Source of the DNA: Pseudomonadota bacterium
GTDB taxonomy: Bacteria > Pseudomonadota > Alphaproteobacteria > Rhizobiales > MH13
Direction: 5' to 3'
NCBI GenBank assembly: GCA_039024915.1
Contig: JBCCPK010000006.1
Location: 186,001 to 250,000 of the forward strand
DNA: 64,000 nucleotides
Shown here: one piece after another, positions 1 to 10,638 of the stretch
Layout: each line of letters opens with the position of its first letter
Position numbering within the stretch: the first letter of the stretch is position 1
The notes under the pieces: generated by a model
Seen by the model: only the letters and a program-made list of their open reading frames with translations
Told to the model about the DNA's origin: nothing
Databases searched by the model: none
Position numbers and translations under genes: made by a program

Positions 1-171
1 CGCCAACACCCCTTCGAAGCATTTCTGCGCGAACGTTTGGCGAGGCCAAGGGCTGGCATAGTCTTCATCAAAGACGAGATCTGCGACCGGCCTTTCGCTT
101 GAAGGCGGTCTGACAGATGCATCCGAAGAAGCGTCGGACATCTGACGTGCGCGGGTCTGGTTTGCTGCCAT
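1..171 (-). CDS. 5' end of a leftward gene, possibly comEC (partial)
   Basis: The minus strand is open without a stop for 57 codons from an ATG at 171 to the window edge; a second in-frame ATG lies at 141. An AGGAG sequence sits directly before the first ATG, closer than usual, so the second start is also possible. The visible N-terminus is polar (SDASSDASVRPPSSERP) and then reads FAQKCFEGVLA at the edge. In related Hyphomicrobiales a divergently transcribed comEC (DNA uptake channel) often lies beside gltX, and such proteins start with a polar stretch before the first membrane segment. The product is therefore a guess from position; too little is visible to confirm any domain. Confidence 0.4.
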   Translation of the reverse strand, partial: MAANQTRARQMSDASSDASVRPPSSERPVADLVFDEDYASPWPRQTFAQKCFEGVLA

Positions 172-355
172 GCTCCTCGCCGATTACGTCGACCCACCTC
201 AGCCATCGCCGACCGACAACACTTGATCGACAGCAGCCCCGTGTTACAGGCAGCGCATCAAGACGCGGACAAGCCGGTTGCCGCATTGCCAAGCCGGTCG
301 ACCACAGCGCTGCGTCAACTTACCTTTACTTTTGCACAGGCTCGGCACTTTCCCA

Positions 356-1789
356 ATGGCTTCATCTGCACCTTCGTCCGTTGTGACGCGCTTTGCGCCC
401 TCGCCTACCGGTTTTCTTCACATTGGAGGCGCCAGGACGGCCCTGTTCAACTGGCTTTACGCAAAGTCGACCGGTGGCGTGATGAGGCTGCGCATTGAGG
501 ATACCGATCGTGCGCGCAGCACACCGGAAGCCATCGAAGCCATCCGGGACAGCCTTGATTGGCTCGGCCTTCATCATGACGGAGAGGTCGTTTTTCAGTC
601 TCAGCAGCAAGACAGGCATGCCAGCGTTGCGCAGGAACTGCTGGCCGCAGGAAAAGCCTACAAGTGCTTTGCGAGCGCGGAAGAGCTTACGGCGATGCGG
701 GAATTGGCCCGCGCTGAGGGCCGGCCTCCACGTTACGACGGGCGGTGGCGCGATCGCGATCCCGGCGACGCTCCGGAGGGGACGCCTTTCGCCGTCAGGA
801 TCAAGGCTCCACAAGATGGCGAGACCGCAATCGATGATCAGGTTCAAGGCCTCGTTCGAACACCCAATAAGGATCTCGATGATTTTATCATCCTGCGCTC
901 GGACGGAACCCCCACTTACATGCTGGCAGTGGTTGTCGATGACCACGATATGGGGGTCACCCACGTGATCCGCGGAGACGACCACCTCACCAATGCCGCC
1001 CGCCAATCGATCATCTACGATGCAATGGGGTGGGAGCGTCCGGTTTTCGCCCATATACCGCTCATTCACGGCCCGGACGGCGCGAAACTCTCCAAACGCC
1101 ATGGGGCAGTCGGCGCAGAAGCGTATCGCGCCGATGGCTATTTGCCGCACACCCTCCGGAATTACCTCGCTCGGCTTGGCTGGGCCCATGGCGACGACGA
1201 AATTTTCTCCGATGAACAGGCCATCAGCTGGTTTGGCTTCGATGGAATGGGAAAGTCGGCGGCGCGCTTTGATGTGCAAAAGCTCACGGCACTCAACGCC
1301 CATTATATGCGGTCCCTGGAAGCTGAGAGCCTCAAGGTCGAACTGCATCGCAGTTTATCGCATTTACCTAACCGGGCGCGCATGCCCTGGCCCATGACAG
1401 AGCAAAATGCAGAGCGATTGGACCTAGCGTTCGATGGTTTGCGCGAACGCGCACGTACGTTGATCGAACTTGTCGACAGCGCTGCTTTCCTGTTTGCCAC
1501 CAGACCGTTGCCGATGGACGAAAAGGCCGCAGGGCTCCTGACAGAAGGAGCGCGCACTGGACTGAAAGGCTTGCATGCAACTTTGAGTGCGCTCGAAACC
1601 TGGGATCGGGAAACCCTCGAAACTGCTTTGAAGGCGTATGCCGAGAAGGCAGGCGTTAAGCTCGGTGCAATTGCACAACCACTTCGCGCTGCGCTCACAG
1701 GCAGCAAGACAAGTCCCGGCATCTACGATGTTCTCGTGGCGCTGGACCGCGGGGAAAGTCTGGCGAGGATCGCCGATCAGTTGATCTAG
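356..1789 (+). CDS. gltX: Glutamate--tRNA ligase (GltX)
   Basis: Charges tRNA-Glu with glutamate in the cytoplasm; in bacteria using the indirect pathway it may also mischarge tRNA-Gln. The 477-residue length is normal for a class I GluRS. The Rossmann signature [16 protein letters not shown] lies at about residues 13-28 (HIGH-like motif HIGG), and the KMSKS-equivalent KLSKR is at 244-248. I chose the ATG at 356 because the protein then begins [19 protein letters not shown], as in the family; the frame opens upstream but that part has no family character. It is divergent from the partial gene at 1-171, with 184 bp between them, and runs in the same direction as gltA 240 bp downstream. Confidence 0.96.
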   Translation: MASSAPSSVVTRFAPSPTGFLHIGGARTALFNWLYAKSTGGVMRLRIEDTDRARSTPEAIEAIRDSLDWLGLHHDGEVVFQSQQQDRHASVAQELLAAGKAYKCFASAEELTAMRELARAEGRPPRYDGRWRDRDPGDAPEGTPFAVRIKAPQDGETAIDDQVQGLVRTPNKDLDDFIILRSDGTPTYMLAVVVDDHDMGVTHVIRGDDHLTNAARQSIIYDAMGWERPVFAHIPLIHGPDGAKLSKRHGAVGAEAYRADGYLPHTLRNYLARLGWAHGDDEIFSDEQAISWFGFDGMGKSAARFDVQKLTALNAHYMRSLEAESLKVELHRSLSHLPNRARMPWPMTEQNAERLDLAFDGLRERARTLIELVDSAAFLFATRPLPMDEKAAGLLTEGARTGLKGLHATLSALETWDRETLETALKAYAEKAGVKLGAIAQPLRAALTGSKTSPGIYDVLVALDRGESLARIADQLI

Positions 1790-2029
1790 CCGAATAACTG
1801 ACAAACCTCTGAATTTATACGAGTTTTCACCGATAGTACTGGTGCGTATCGCATCTCGTCTCAACCCTTTGGCGGCTTGTGGCGCCAGCGCCCATGCGCT
1901 ACCTCCTGTCGGGAATGGACCGTTATTGTGCGGCGCAAAAGGCACGGCAGAAATCGTTGTCGATGAGCCGGACAAAGGGCGCCATAGGGGGCGCCGGTCG
2001 GTCCTCAACATCAGCAAGGGGGACCCACC

Positions 2030-3322
2030 ATGTCCGATAAGGCGGCTAGCCTAAGCGTGGAAGGCAAGAACATCGATTTTCCGGTACGCGCGGGGACGAT
2101 CGGCCCCGACGTGATCGACATCTCGAAGCTCTACGCCAATACCGGCGCGTTTACCTATGATCCGGGCTTCACATCGACTGGTTCGTGCGAATCTCAGATC
2201 ACCTACATCGATGGAGATAAGGGTGTTCTGCTGCATCGCGGCTATCCCATCGATCAGTTGGCCGAACATGGCGACTTCCTCGAAACCTGTTATCTGCTGC
2301 TCTACGGCGAGTTGCCGACGCCGGCGCAGAAGGCAGACTTCGACAGCCGTGTGACCCATCACACGATGATCCATGAACAGATGTCGCGGTTTTTTACCGG
2401 CTTCCGGCGCGACGCCCACCCGATGGCCATCATGTGCGGCGTCGTGGGCGCGTTATCGGCGTTTTATCACGATTCAACCGACATCTCAGACCCGCACCAG
2501 CGGATGGTTGCCTCCTTGCGGATGATTGCAAAGATGCCAACCATCGCAGCAATGGCCCTGAAATATTCGATTGGTCAGCCGTTCATCTATCCGCGCAACG
2601 ACCTCGATTACGCGGCAAACTTCCTGCACATGTGCTTTGCGGTGCCGTGCGAGGAGTACAAGGTCAATCCTGTGCTCGCCCGTGCGATGGAACGTATTTT
2701 CATCCTGCACGCCGACCATGAGCAAAACGCGTCGACCTCGACAGTCAGGCTGGCCGGCTCGTCGGGTGCGAACCCCTTTGCCTGTATCGCAGCGGGTATT
2801 GCCTGCCTTTGGGGACCGGCGCACGGCGGAGCCAACGAAGCGGCGCTCAATATGCTGGCGGAGATCGGCTCGGTAGAGAACATCTCAACATATGTTGCCC
2901 GCGCAAAGGACAAGGACGATCCGTTCCGGCTCATGGGCTTTGGCCATCGGGTCTACAAGAACTATGACCCGCGCGCCAAGATCATGCAGAAAACCTGCCA
3001 CGAGGTGCTTGGCGAGCTTGGCATTACCGATGACCCCTTGCTGGAAGTGGCAATGGAGCTCGAGCAGATCGCGCTGACCGACGAATATTTCATCGACAAG
3101 AAGCTGTACCCGAACATCGACTTCTATTCGGGTATCACGCTCAAGGCACTGGGGTTCAACACCAACATGTTCACCGTGCTGTTCGCGCTCGCACGCACAG
3201 TCGGCTGGATCGCTCAATGGAAAGAAATGGTCGAGGATCCACAGCAGCGCATCGGTCGGCCACGCCAACTTTACACCGGGCAGGTCCAACGCGACTACAT
3301 TCCGATGTCGCGGCGCAAATAG
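2030..3322 (+). CDS. gltA: Citrate synthase (GltA)
   Basis: Condenses acetyl-CoA with oxaloacetate to citrate, the entry step of the TCA cycle. At 430 residues it matches the large, hexameric type II enzymes of Gram-negatives (E. coli 427). The catalytic set is present: H265 in [11 protein letters not shown]306 in [13 protein letters not shown] and D364 in DFYSG, aligned with E. coli H264, H305 and D362. The start MSDKAASLS is preceded by a purine-rich AAGGGGGA about 6 bases upstream. The gene follows gltX after 240 bp that probably hold its own promoter, and is closed by a strong hairpin before the convergent lpxB. Confidence 0.97.
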   Translation: MSDKAASLSVEGKNIDFPVRAGTIGPDVIDISKLYANTGAFTYDPGFTSTGSCESQITYIDGDKGVLLHRGYPIDQLAEHGDFLETCYLLLYGELPTPAQKADFDSRVTHHTMIHEQMSRFFTGFRRDAHPMAIMCGVVGALSAFYHDSTDISDPHQRMVASLRMIAKMPTIAAMALKYSIGQPFIYPRNDLDYAANFLHMCFAVPCEEYKVNPVLARAMERIFILHADHEQNASTSTVRLAGSSGANPFACIAAGIACLWGPAHGGANEAALNMLAEIGSVENISTYVARAKDKDDPFRLMGFGHRVYKNYDPRAKIMQKTCHEVLGELGITDDPLLEVAMELEQIALTDEYFIDKKLYPNIDFYSGITLKALGFNTNMFTVLFALARTVGWIAQWKEMVEDPQQRIGRPRQLYTGQVQRDYIPMSRRK

Positions 3323-3349
3323 CGACGACCCATCACTTGCAACGCCAGC

Positions 3350-3377
3350 GGGCCGGCCCTTCGGGACCGGCCCTTTT
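3350..3377 (+). terminator. Intrinsic terminator after gltA
   Basis: Stem GGGCCGGCCC / GGG(A)CCGGCCC with a TTC loop and one bulged A, followed by TTTT. It lies between the convergent ends of gltA (3322) and lpxB (3383) and fits the gltA transcript best because the T run is on the plus-strand side. Confidence 0.8.
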
Positions 3378-3382
3378 AATGG

Positions 3383-4579
3383 CTACGACAGCCCAAGCTG
3401 ATTTGCGACAACATCCGCTGCGCGGTCGGCAGGACCAAAGTCGGCATCGCCCTTCGCCTGCATGATCGTCGACAATTCCTCGAACGCGGCCAACTGGGCG
3501 AGCCGTTCCGGCGTTTCCACAATCAGCGATGCAAGTCCCCGAGCCAAGATTTCGGGCCTCGCGAACTCCTCGACATACTCACGGATGACTGGCCGTCCGA
3601 TGATCAAGTTGGGCAAGACAATGGTCCAGACCTTGATCAGGAACCGGAAGCGGCTTGCGAGCCAGTCGAGCCGATAGACCACGATCATCGGAACTTTCTT
3701 GAGGGCAAGTTCAAGCGTAACAGTACCCGACGCGGCAAGCGCTGCGTGCCCGCGAGCGAACGCATCTTTCTTGCCTTGGTGGTCGGCAACAACGGTGGTC
3801 GGGACCTGCCAGGAGGCTGCGAGGCTTTGAACAAGATGAGCGTGCTTTTCGATGGTTGGCAGAACAATTGGCGGCATTTGGCTGCCCATTTGCTCAACCA
3901 AGCCAGACGCCCGCTCAACGGTTTGCCCGAATATCTGCATGTGGCGCGTGATCTCGCCCTTGCGGCTACCGGGAAGGACGAGCAGCACCGGGCTTGCCTG
4001 ACGCTGCTCCATGTCTTCGGCCGATGCCAATGCCCCCTGTTGGCTCACAAGAGGATGTCCCACATACGTCGCTGGCGGACCGCCCAGTTCGGCATGCGTT
4101 TCAACTTCAAACGGCAGCAGAACCAGCAGATGATCGATATAGGCGCGCATCTTGATCGCGCGCGAAGGTCGCCATGCCCAGACCGAAGGGGACACCCAGC
4201 CGACAATCGGAATTGACGCGTCGCGCGCCCGCACGCGCTTGGCGACGCGATGGCAGAAGTCCGGGCTATCGATGACCACTACGAGGTCGGGCTTGGCGCT
4301 CACAATAGCCTCGACGGTGGTTCGCAGCCGCCGAAGGATCGTCGGCAGGCGGGCAATCACAGGGCCAAGCCCCATAACGGCGATGTCTTCAATGTCGAAG
4401 ACCGTTTGGACGCCGCGAGCCTGAAGCAAATCGCCCGCGAGCCCCTCAAACGCGATCTCACCACCAAAGCGCGCCCGTAAGCTGTCAACCAGCGAGGCCC
4501 CAAGCTGATCACCGGAAGCTTCCCCTATGACAAAGAAGATGCGTTTCGGTTCACCGGTGTTGACCAACGGCTGGCTCAT
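3383..4579 (-). CDS. lpxB: Lipid-A-disaccharide synthase (LpxB)
   Basis: GT19 glycosyltransferase that joins UDP-2,3-diacylglucosamine and lipid X into the lipid A disaccharide at the inner face of the cytoplasmic membrane. The N-terminus carries the family signature IFFVIGEASGDQLGA (residues 14-28), and the middle has GWVSPSVWAWRPSRA and the LPGSRKGEI loop; 398 residues is usual. Its ATG overlaps the stop of lpxI by 4 bases (ATGA), showing translational coupling. It is the last gene of the leftward lpxD-fabZ-lpxA-lpxI-lpxB series, so the lipid A pathway from UDP-3-acyl-glucosamine to the disaccharide is nearly complete here; lpxC and lpxK are elsewhere. Confidence 0.95.
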   Translation of the reverse strand: MSQPLVNTGEPKRIFFVIGEASGDQLGASLVDSLRARFGGEIAFEGLAGDLLQARGVQTVFDIEDIAVMGLGPVIARLPTILRRLRTTVEAIVSAKPDLVVVIDSPDFCHRVAKRVRARDASIPIVGWVSPSVWAWRPSRAIKMRAYIDHLLVLLPFEVETHAELGGPPATYVGHPLVSQQGALASAEDMEQRQASPVLLVLPGSRKGEITRHMQIFGQTVERASGLVEQMGSQMPPIVLPTIEKHAHLVQSLAASWQVPTTVVADHQGKKDAFARGHAALAASGTVTLELALKKVPMIVVYRLDWLASRFRFLIKVWTIVLPNLIIGRPVIREYVEEFARPEILARGLASLIVETPERLAQLAAFEELSTIMQAKGDADFGPADRAADVVANQLGLS

Positions 4580-5493
4580 TGCAGCTTGTCGGTACGGCCG
4601 GGAGGCACAAAGTCTGCGCGCTGAAGACCGATGAGGCTAACGCCGTGTTCGACACACGCTTCCATCGTCTCGCCCTTAAGGGAAACCAGGACTTTGCCGG
4701 CTTCGACGACAATCGCATGTAAGCCAGCCCGCGTAGCGCCAACAACCGTTTTGGGCCCGATCGCAGGCATATCAAGCCGCAAGTCCTGATCGGGTCGCGG
4801 ACACTTTGCAATGGCTCCGACTTTTCCTTGTATGCTGAAGCGCTTCGCTGAACGCATGTGCGCGGTCCGCTCTAGAAGACCGTCGGTACCTTCTGCGCCC
4901 TCCATGGCGATCAACCGACCACCAGCAGCTATTGCGCCCTGCCCCAGATCGATGGCACCTGCCGTCCACGCCGCATGCGCAGCTTTTTCGGCGTCCTCCA
5001 TCAATGCGGAACTTGGCTTGGGGCCAGCCAAATGTCCGACGCCAGCCACAAGATCGGGTGCGATCTCATGGACGCCAGCGAGAACGACCCCGCGGTCGGA
5101 AAACAGCTTCGCCAGTCGGTCGAGAAGCACGGTGTCGCCGCCACCAAATAGGATAGCGGTCAATTTTGGAAGCAGCTGAACAGCGCCCCAATCCAGTTTG
5201 ACATCACCAAATTCTGGGCGTTTCGTGATACTGCCGACGATGACCAACCGGCTTGCGCCATATGTATCCAGCAACTTGAAGAGTGTGCCGAACTGGCCCC
5301 AAGCGACGCGCTCCTTGGTGAAGCTGTCATCGAGCGGATCAAGGTCAGCTTCATCCGCAAGGGCAATCATGAGAACCCGATGGCCAGCAGCTCTGGCAGC
5401 ATGGGCGGCTTCAACAGGCAATGATCCGCCGCCAGCAAGGATCGCGATCCCCGTGCTTTCGCTGTGATTGGCTCCGGTCTGCTCCACGGTCAT
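4576..5493 (-). CDS. lpxI: UDP-2,3-diacylglucosamine pyrophosphatase (LpxI)
   Basis: Hydrolyses UDP-2,3-diacylglucosamine to 2,3-diacylglucosamine-1-phosphate (lipid X) plus UMP. LpxI (DUF1009) replaces the unrelated LpxH in most alphaproteobacteria. The 305-residue protein starts with IAILAGGGSLPVEAA (about residues 17-31), typical of the N-terminal domain, and has the C-terminal GKTVVGATR-like and VEAGKVLVSLKG stretches of the catalytic domain. It sits exactly between lpxA and lpxB, overlapping lpxB by 4 bases and following lpxA after 37 bases. No lpxH-like gene was seen in the window. Confidence 0.93.
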   Translation of the reverse strand: MTVEQTGANHSESTGIAILAGGGSLPVEAAHAARAAGHRVLMIALADEADLDPLDDSFTKERVAWGQFGTLFKLLDTYGASRLVIVGSITKRPEFGDVKLDWGAVQLLPKLTAILFGGGDTVLLDRLAKLFSDRGVVLAGVHEIAPDLVAGVGHLAGPKPSSALMEDAEKAAHAAWTAGAIDLGQGAIAAGGRLIAMEGAEGTDGLLERTAHMRSAKRFSIQGKVGAIAKCPRPDQDLRLDMPAIGPKTVVGATRAGLHAIVVEAGKVLVSLKGETMEACVEHGVSLIGLQRADFVPPGRTDKLQ

Positions 5494-5530
5494 GAGGCTG
5501 TATTATCAGGCCCATCATGGGACGGCGACA

Positions 5531-6337
5531 TCAGGCCGGCCCGTCAACGCTATCGGGCAAACACAAAGCTCTGTCACTTCGTGACTGAATAAAGTCCAGC
5601 ACTCTGGTCACACTTGGACTGTCCGGGAACATCTTCGACACATCGTCGAGGCGCTCTGCCAGTGTTCCCTCGTTGGAGAACAAGAGCCTGTACGCTTTTC
5701 GTATCGTATGGATCTCGTCACGGTCAAAGCCGCGCCGACGCAGGCCAATAACATTGAGACCGCTGAGCGATCCGCGATTGCCGATCACCATCCCAAATGG
5801 AATGACGTCGTTTTCCACGCCCGTCATGCCGCCGATGAAGGCGTGCTCACCAATCCGGACATACTGGTGCAGGCCGGATCCTCCACTGACGATCACATGA
5901 TCCTCAATCTTGCAGTGCCCCGCAATCATGGCGTTGTTACCCAAGATCACATGGTCACCCACGGTGCAGTCATGCGCAACGTGGGACGAGGCCATCAACA
6001 GACAGTGACTGCCGACTTGTGTGTGCATACCACCATGTTCGGTACCTGGTTGAACGGTCACATATTCGCGGATCATCGCATGGGTACCGATCTCGAGCGT
6101 GGATGGCTCACCATGGTACTTCAGATCCTGGGGGCGATGGCCGATCGAAGCGAAAGGGAACAGATGGCCGCCCGCGCCGATATTCGTTCGCCCGGCCACC
6201 ACAACATGGCTCTCAAGCTTGACGTGATCACCAAGTTCAACGTCCGGCCCAACGACACAGAAGGGTCCAATTGAGACCCCTTCGCCAAGACTGGCACCGT
6301 CTTCAACGATGGCGGTCGGATGGATGACCGTGCTCAT
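5531..6337 (-). CDS. lpxA: UDP-N-acetylglucosamine O-acyltransferase (LpxA)
   Basis: First enzyme of lipid A synthesis, transferring a 3-hydroxyacyl chain from ACP to the 3-OH of UDP-GlcNAc. The 268-residue protein is a left-handed beta-helix built from hexapeptide repeats ([25 protein letters not shown] and so on) followed by an alpha-helical C-terminal third with [15 protein letters not shown], diagnostic for LpxA. The conserved catalytic histidine region [14 protein letters not shown] is intact. The start codon overlaps the fabZ stop by 4 bases, so fabZ and lpxA are translationally coupled. Confidence 0.96.
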   Translation of the reverse strand: MSTVIHPTAIVEDGASLGEGVSIGPFCVVGPDVELGDHVKLESHVVVAGRTNIGAGGHLFPFASIGHRPQDLKYHGEPSTLEIGTHAMIREYVTVQPGTEHGGMHTQVGSHCLLMASSHVAHDCTVGDHVILGNNAMIAGHCKIEDHVIVSGGSGLHQYVRIGEHAFIGGMTGVENDVIPFGMVIGNRGSLSGLNVIGLRRRGFDRDEIHTIRKAYRLLFSNEGTLAERLDDVSKMFPDSPSVTRVLDFIQSRSDRALCLPDSVDGPA

Positions 6338-6807
6338 TCGGCGGCGTCCTGATCGACGATCATCGCGCTGATGACGGTCTGCGCGACCTTTGTTCCGTCG
6401 ACCAATGCCTCCGCCGAGTACTTGGAGATGGCGCCCCTGCGTCGCAACTTGGTTACATGGTATTCTAGCCGATCTCCTGGCACGACTGGCTTGCGGAATT
6501 TGGTTTCATCAATTGTCATGAAGTACACCAGCGGGGTCTTTTCCCTCGGTGGCAGCGCCGCGATGCATAGTGCACCGGCGGTTTGCGCAATCCCCTCGAC
6601 AATCAAGACACCGGGCATGATCGGATTACCGGGAAAGTGCCCCATAAAGTGTGGCTCGTTCACCGTGACGTTTTTGATTCCGATACCGAATTCATCACTG
6701 CGGATATCGACAATCCGATCCACCAGCAGGAACGGGTAACGATGTGGCATGCTGGCCAAAATCTGTTGAATATCAAGGGTTTCAAGCTTCGTGATTGGGT
6801 CGGTCAT
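6334..6807 (-). CDS. fabZ: 3-hydroxyacyl-ACP dehydratase (FabZ)
   Basis: Dehydrates 3-hydroxyacyl-ACP in fatty acid elongation, competing with LpxA for the same substrate, which explains the shared operon. Single hotdog-fold domain of 157 residues with [12 protein letters not shown] and the active-site helix [16 protein letters not shown] holding the catalytic His; the Glu follows in the [11 protein letters not shown] segment. Its stop overlaps the lpxA start. Upstream, 140 bp separate it from lpxD, longer than the other spacings in this series, but no terminator was seen there. Confidence 0.96.
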   Translation of the reverse strand: MTDPITKLETLDIQQILASMPHRYPFLLVDRIVDIRSDEFGIGIKNVTVNEPHFMGHFPGNPIMPGVLIVEGIAQTAGALCIAALPPREKTPLVYFMTIDETKFRKPVVPGDRLEYHVTKLRRRGAISKYSAEALVDGTKVAQTVISAMIVDQDAAE

Positions 6808-6947
6808 TGCAGGCGATGGCCTTCAAATTTATCTGCGGATATCTACATTTTGCTCGGCACGATCGGTTTCACCGGTTTCGTGCCGGCCATCAAAGATCGT
6901 GAACGGGTTGAGGGGTGCCTTTTCTATCGCACGTGGCGCGCTCATGT

Positions 6948-7985
6948 CTAACGTTCTGCGAGACGCTTGATGGCGGCCAACTCGCGGAAAAAGGTGCGCG
7001 CAGGCTTGGCTGGCGTTCCAGCCCATCTGGCACCAGGCGGTACGTCGTCTTTGATATTTGACGACCCGGCGATCTGCGCGCCCATTCCAATGCGCAAATG
7101 ACCGGCAACGCCAACCTGACCGCCAAGCACAACAAAGTCCTCAAGCGTCGTCGACCCCGCTATCCCAACCTGTCCAACAATGACGCAATGCCGTCCGACC
7201 TGCACGTTGTGACCGATCTGCACAAGATTATCGATCTTGGTCCCCTCGCCAATCATGGTGTCGCGATTGGTACCCCGGTCGATACACGTGCCCGCACCTA
7301 TTTCAACATCGTCTTGGACAATGACACGTCCCAATTGCGGGACCTTCAGATGCCCTTGGGGACCCATTGCGAAGCCGAAACCATCTTGACCGAGACAGAC
7401 GCCCGAATGGACGATGCAACGATCCCCCATAAGCGTGTGCTGAACGCTGGCACGCGGGCCGATGTAGCTGCCCCGGCCAATTTGGCAGTGATGGCCGATG
7501 ACAGCACCCGCACAGATGATCGCCCCAGCGCCGACTGCTGCACCGCTCCCGATGACAGCGCCGGCCTCAACGGTTGCACCATCCTCGATATCGGCGTCAG
7601 GATGAATGGAGGCGTCCGGCGAAATCCCAGCCTCAAGGATAGCGCCACGTAGCGCGGTTCCCGCAGGGAAAAGCAAGGCAGCCGCCTTCGCGAAATCCCG
7701 ATACGGCTCAGTCGAGATTAAACCGATCGTTTCCTCAGGGAGCGCATCGAGGTAACGCGCGCCCAATATGACGCAACCAGCTTGGCTCGCTTCCAAGTGA
7801 GGCACATACTTCTTGTTATCGAGGAATGTGAGTTGACCTTGGCCAGCATCTTCGAGCGGCGCAACACCCGTGAAGGTGGTCGCCTCACAGGTCGAGGCGT
7901 TCACCATATCGAGGCCAAGCACCTGCGCCAATTGTGACGCTGTAAAGCTCTGGATTGGAGGGAAAAACGCCGGACTGTCGGACAT
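6948..7985 (-). CDS. lpxD: UDP-3-O-acylglucosamine N-acyltransferase (LpxD)
   Basis: Adds the amide-linked 3-hydroxyacyl chain to UDP-3-O-acyl-glucosamine. The N-terminal uridine-binding domain is followed by a left-handed beta-helix of hexapeptide repeats (DADIEDGATVEAGAVIG onward) with the catalytic region DNLVQIGHNVQVG and a short C-terminal helix. Length about 345 residues, as usual. I used the ATG giving MSDSPAFFPPIQ; an in-frame GTG 15 bases upstream (8000) is an alternative, and neither has an ideally placed ribosome site. Separated from bamA by a hairpin, so it probably has its own promoter in 7986-8177. Confidence 0.94.
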   Translation of the reverse strand: MSDSPAFFPPIQSFTASQLAQVLGLDMVNASTCEATTFTGVAPLEDAGQGQLTFLDNKKYVPHLEASQAGCVILGARYLDALPEETIGLISTEPYRDFAKAAALLFPAGTALRGAILEAGISPDASIHPDADIEDGATVEAGAVIGSGAAVGAGAIICAGAVIGHHCQIGRGSYIGPRASVQHTLMGDRCIVHSGVCLGQDGFGFAMGPQGHLKVPQLGRVIVQDDVEIGAGTCIDRGTNRDTMIGEGTKIDNLVQIGHNVQVGRHCVIVGQVGIAGSTTLEDFVVLGGQVGVAGHLRIGMGAQIAGSSNIKDDVPPGARWAGTPAKPARTFFRELAAIKRLAER

Positions 7986-8177
7986 TGCTGACGAAACCAC
8001 ATACCTTTTGGGGCTCGAGCAGTGATGCCCCGGAAACTCAAATTGAGTCTATAGGCCCGATGCGTAAGCGCGTCACCCGCCTGCGACAGTCTGTACACAT
8101 CAAGTCATATGACGCATCGTAGCGGTCACCGGAGCCATGTGGCTCCCGTCATACAAGCATGCACTGTCACCAACAGA

Positions 8178-8204
8178 AACGGGCGCCAAAATGGCGCCCG
8201 TTTT
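8178..8204 (-). terminator. Hairpin after bamA
   Basis: Perfect 7-bp stem GGGCGCC/GGCGCCC with an AT-rich 5-base loop, flanked by AAAC and GTTTT. It lies 38 bases past the bamA stop and would end bamA transcription before lpxD; the T tract on the minus strand is short (GTTTCT). Confidence 0.6.
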
Positions 8205-8241
8205 GTCATTTCATACGCTTAGATGAGGACAAAAATGCTCC

Positions 8242-10638
8242 TTAGAAGCGCGTACCGCCACTGAAGCGGAACGCTTGCTCCTCATCGCCCGTGCCATCGC
8301 TCAAGATGAACGCGTAGTCAGCACGGAGCGGTCCGAAAGGCGATTGCCAAATGACACTCGCACCCACAGATGAACGGATAGCTTCATCATCAACGACAAC
8401 AACGAGACCATTCTGCTCCAGAATATCAACGCTGCCGACCGTCCCGAACAACGTGCCGGCGTCCGCGAACACCGCACCCCGCAAACCAAAAGGTTCAGGA
8501 ATGAGCGGAAAGGGGAAATTCAGCTCGGCCGAAATGCCCGCATAAGTCGTTCCGCCAAGCTGATCCCCGGTCAACTGATCGCGCGGACCAATATTCTCAA
8601 ACCCGCGTACAAGATTCGGACCCTGATAGAACGCATCCGTCAGGAGGAGGTTGTCGTCGTCCCACGACCATACGTTACCGGCTTGAACACGAACGCTACC
8701 CACCAAGTCAAAATCACTCGAAAGCGTGCGGTACGCCCGTGCATCAAGAGTGGTCCGGACGTATTCGGCATCACCGCCCACACCAGCAACCGCCTGCCGC
8801 AACACAGCAAAGTATCCGTCACGCGGCACGGTGCGGTTATCAACCGTGTCGTAGGTCAAAGTCCATGCGAGGCTCGAGGTAATCCTGTCATTGTTGTAGG
8901 ACCTTGCCCGGTCAGCAACCGTTGGTCGACCGAACGGCGCACCCACCAACTGTTCAACCGCAGCAGAAACATTCGCGTTCGTTGCCTCAAGGTCAAACTC
9001 TGAGGAATCGAGCGTGTATGCGACACCGAACGTCAGGTTATTGGTAACCGGAGCCACGAGACGCAATGCCCCGCCCGTAGCGACGGTTGTATAAACCGTA
9101 TCAAGCGCCTCCCCGGACTCTCTGCGATACAGATCAAAACCTGCCGCTAAACGCCGACCGAGGAAGAACGGTTCGGTAAAGGCAAACTCGTAGCTGCGAT
9201 TATCATCAAGACCACCCCCGATTGCGGCGCGAACAAACTGACCGCGCCCGAGGAAGTTACGCTCCGTGATAGAAATCTCAGCGGTGAAACCTGAAGACGT
9301 TGAGTAGCCCGCACCGAAGGAGAAATCCCCAGTCGACCGCTCCACGACCTGGACGTTTAGCACGACCCGATCAGGCGCAGATCCCTGCGCGGTCGTTATG
9401 CGGACGCGCTCAAAAAACTGCAGATTGTTGAGCCTGCGCTCCCCTCGGTCAACGAGAACGCGATTGAAGGGATCGCCTTCAGCAAAATCGAATTCACGCC
9501 GAATGACATAATCCCGGGTGCGCGTGTTGCCGGTGATGTTAATGCGCTCAACGTAGGTCCGTACGCCCTCGTCAATGAAGTAGGTGACATCGAGCGTACC
9601 GTCGGCAACGTTGCGTTCACCGCGCGGCCGAACGGTAGCAAACGCGTAGCCAAATCGAGACACTTCCAAAGTCAGGGCCTCGACCGAGCGCTCCACGGCG
9701 CTAGCGTCATAAACCTGTCCGGGCCGCGTCTCTATTACGCGATAAAGGCTCTCAATATCCAACTCGCGAAGCGACGAGTCGATTTCGATGGCGCCGAAAT
9801 CGTACCGTGGTCCTTCATCTACCGTGAAGGTGATGAAAAAGACATTTTGCTCACGATCCAGCTCGGCAACAGCAGAAACAACGCGAAAATCAGCGTAGCC
9901 TTCATCGAGATAGAACCTGCGCAATAGCTCACGATCAGCATCCAACCGGTCAGGATCATAAAAATCCGATGCCGACAGGAACGACAGCAAGGTCCGCTGT
10001 TCAGTGGAAATCGTGCTGCGCAGCTTACCGTCGCTGAACGCCTGATTACCAATGAAGGTGATGCGCGACACTGTTGTGCGCTCATCTTCTTCAATCTCGA
10101 AAACCAGATCGACGCGGTTGTCCCCAACATCGATCAATTTGGGCTCAACGCGCGCAGCAAAGCGCCCGTTGCGGCGGTAAGATTCGAGAATACGTTGCGT
10201 GTCCGATTGGATAGCAGACTCTGAAATGACCCTCCGAGGCTCTAGCTGCACAACAGTGCGCAGCGCACTGTCGTCAATACGCCGGTTGCCCTCGAAAACC
10301 ACCTGGCGAACGATTGCATTCTCCACGACGGTTACGACGAGGACGTTCCCGGAGCGCTCAAGGCGTATAGAGGAAAACAATCCTGTGGCCGACAAGGACC
10401 GGTGTGAATCATTGAGGTCGCCCGCAGTGAACGAACGCCCTGGCGTTACCGTGATGTAGGAGAGGATCGTTGCCTCATCGATACGCTGATTACCAACAAC
10501 ATTGATGCGGGACACCGTAGCTGCCTCTGCGGCTGCCACTTCAATGCTCACCCCGTGGGGCTGTGTCTTGAGGCCTAAAGGTAGCGCCACAAAAGCTAGC
10601 GCCAAGCAAACACTCAGACCAAACCGGTTCAACACCAT
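8242..10638 (-). CDS. bamA: Outer membrane protein assembly factor BamA
   Basis: Core of the BAM complex that folds beta-barrel proteins into the outer membrane (Omp85 family). The 798-residue precursor has a signal peptide (hydrophobic LSVCLALAFVALPLGL near the start, likely processed around residue 39), then five POTRA repeats (first beginning VSRINVVGNQRIDEATI), then a 16-strand barrel ending in RFSGGTRF with the C-terminal aromatic residue of outer membrane proteins. Upstream lies rseP, a common pairing, and downstream lpxD, linking protein and lipid assembly of the outer membrane. The 225 bp between rseP and bamA could hold a separate promoter. Confidence 0.97.
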   Translation of the reverse strand: MVLNRFGLSVCLALAFVALPLGLKTQPHGVSIEVAAAEAATVSRINVVGNQRIDEATILSYITVTPGRSFTAGDLNDSHRSLSATGLFSSIRLERSGNVLVVTVVENAIVRQVVFEGNRRIDDSALRTVVQLEPRRVISESAIQSDTQRILESYRRNGRFAARVEPKLIDVGDNRVDLVFEIEEDERTTVSRITFIGNQAFSDGKLRSTISTEQRTLLSFLSASDFYDPDRLDADRELLRRFYLDEGYADFRVVSAVAELDREQNVFFITFTVDEGPRYDFGAIEIDSSLRELDIESLYRVIETRPGQVYDASAVERSVEALTLEVSRFGYAFATVRPRGERNVADGTLDVTYFIDEGVRTYVERINITGNTRTRDYVIRREFDFAEGDPFNRVLVDRGERRLNNLQFFERVRITTAQGSAPDRVVLNVQVVERSTGDFSFGAGYSTSSGFTAEISITERNFLGRGQFVRAAIGGGLDDNRSYEFAFTEPFFLGRRLAAGFDLYRRESGEALDTVYTTVATGGALRLVAPVTNNLTFGVAYTLDSSEFDLEATNANVSAAVEQLVGAPFGRPTVADRARSYNNDRITSSLAWTLTYDTVDNRTVPRDGYFAVLRQAVAGVGGDAEYVRTTLDARAYRTLSSDFDLVGSVRVQAGNVWSWDDDNLLLTDAFYQGPNLVRGFENIGPRDQLTGDQLGGTTYAGISAELNFPFPLIPEPFGLRGAVFADAGTLFGTVGSVDILEQNGLVVVVDDEAIRSSVGASVIWQSPFGPLRADYAFILSDGTGDEEQAFRFSGGTRF

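Noticed and set aside
362-1348. 328-codon open frame on the minus strand inside gltX
   Set aside because: Fully antisense to a clear gltX; long shadows of this kind are expected in GC-rich DNA and the sequence has no domain.
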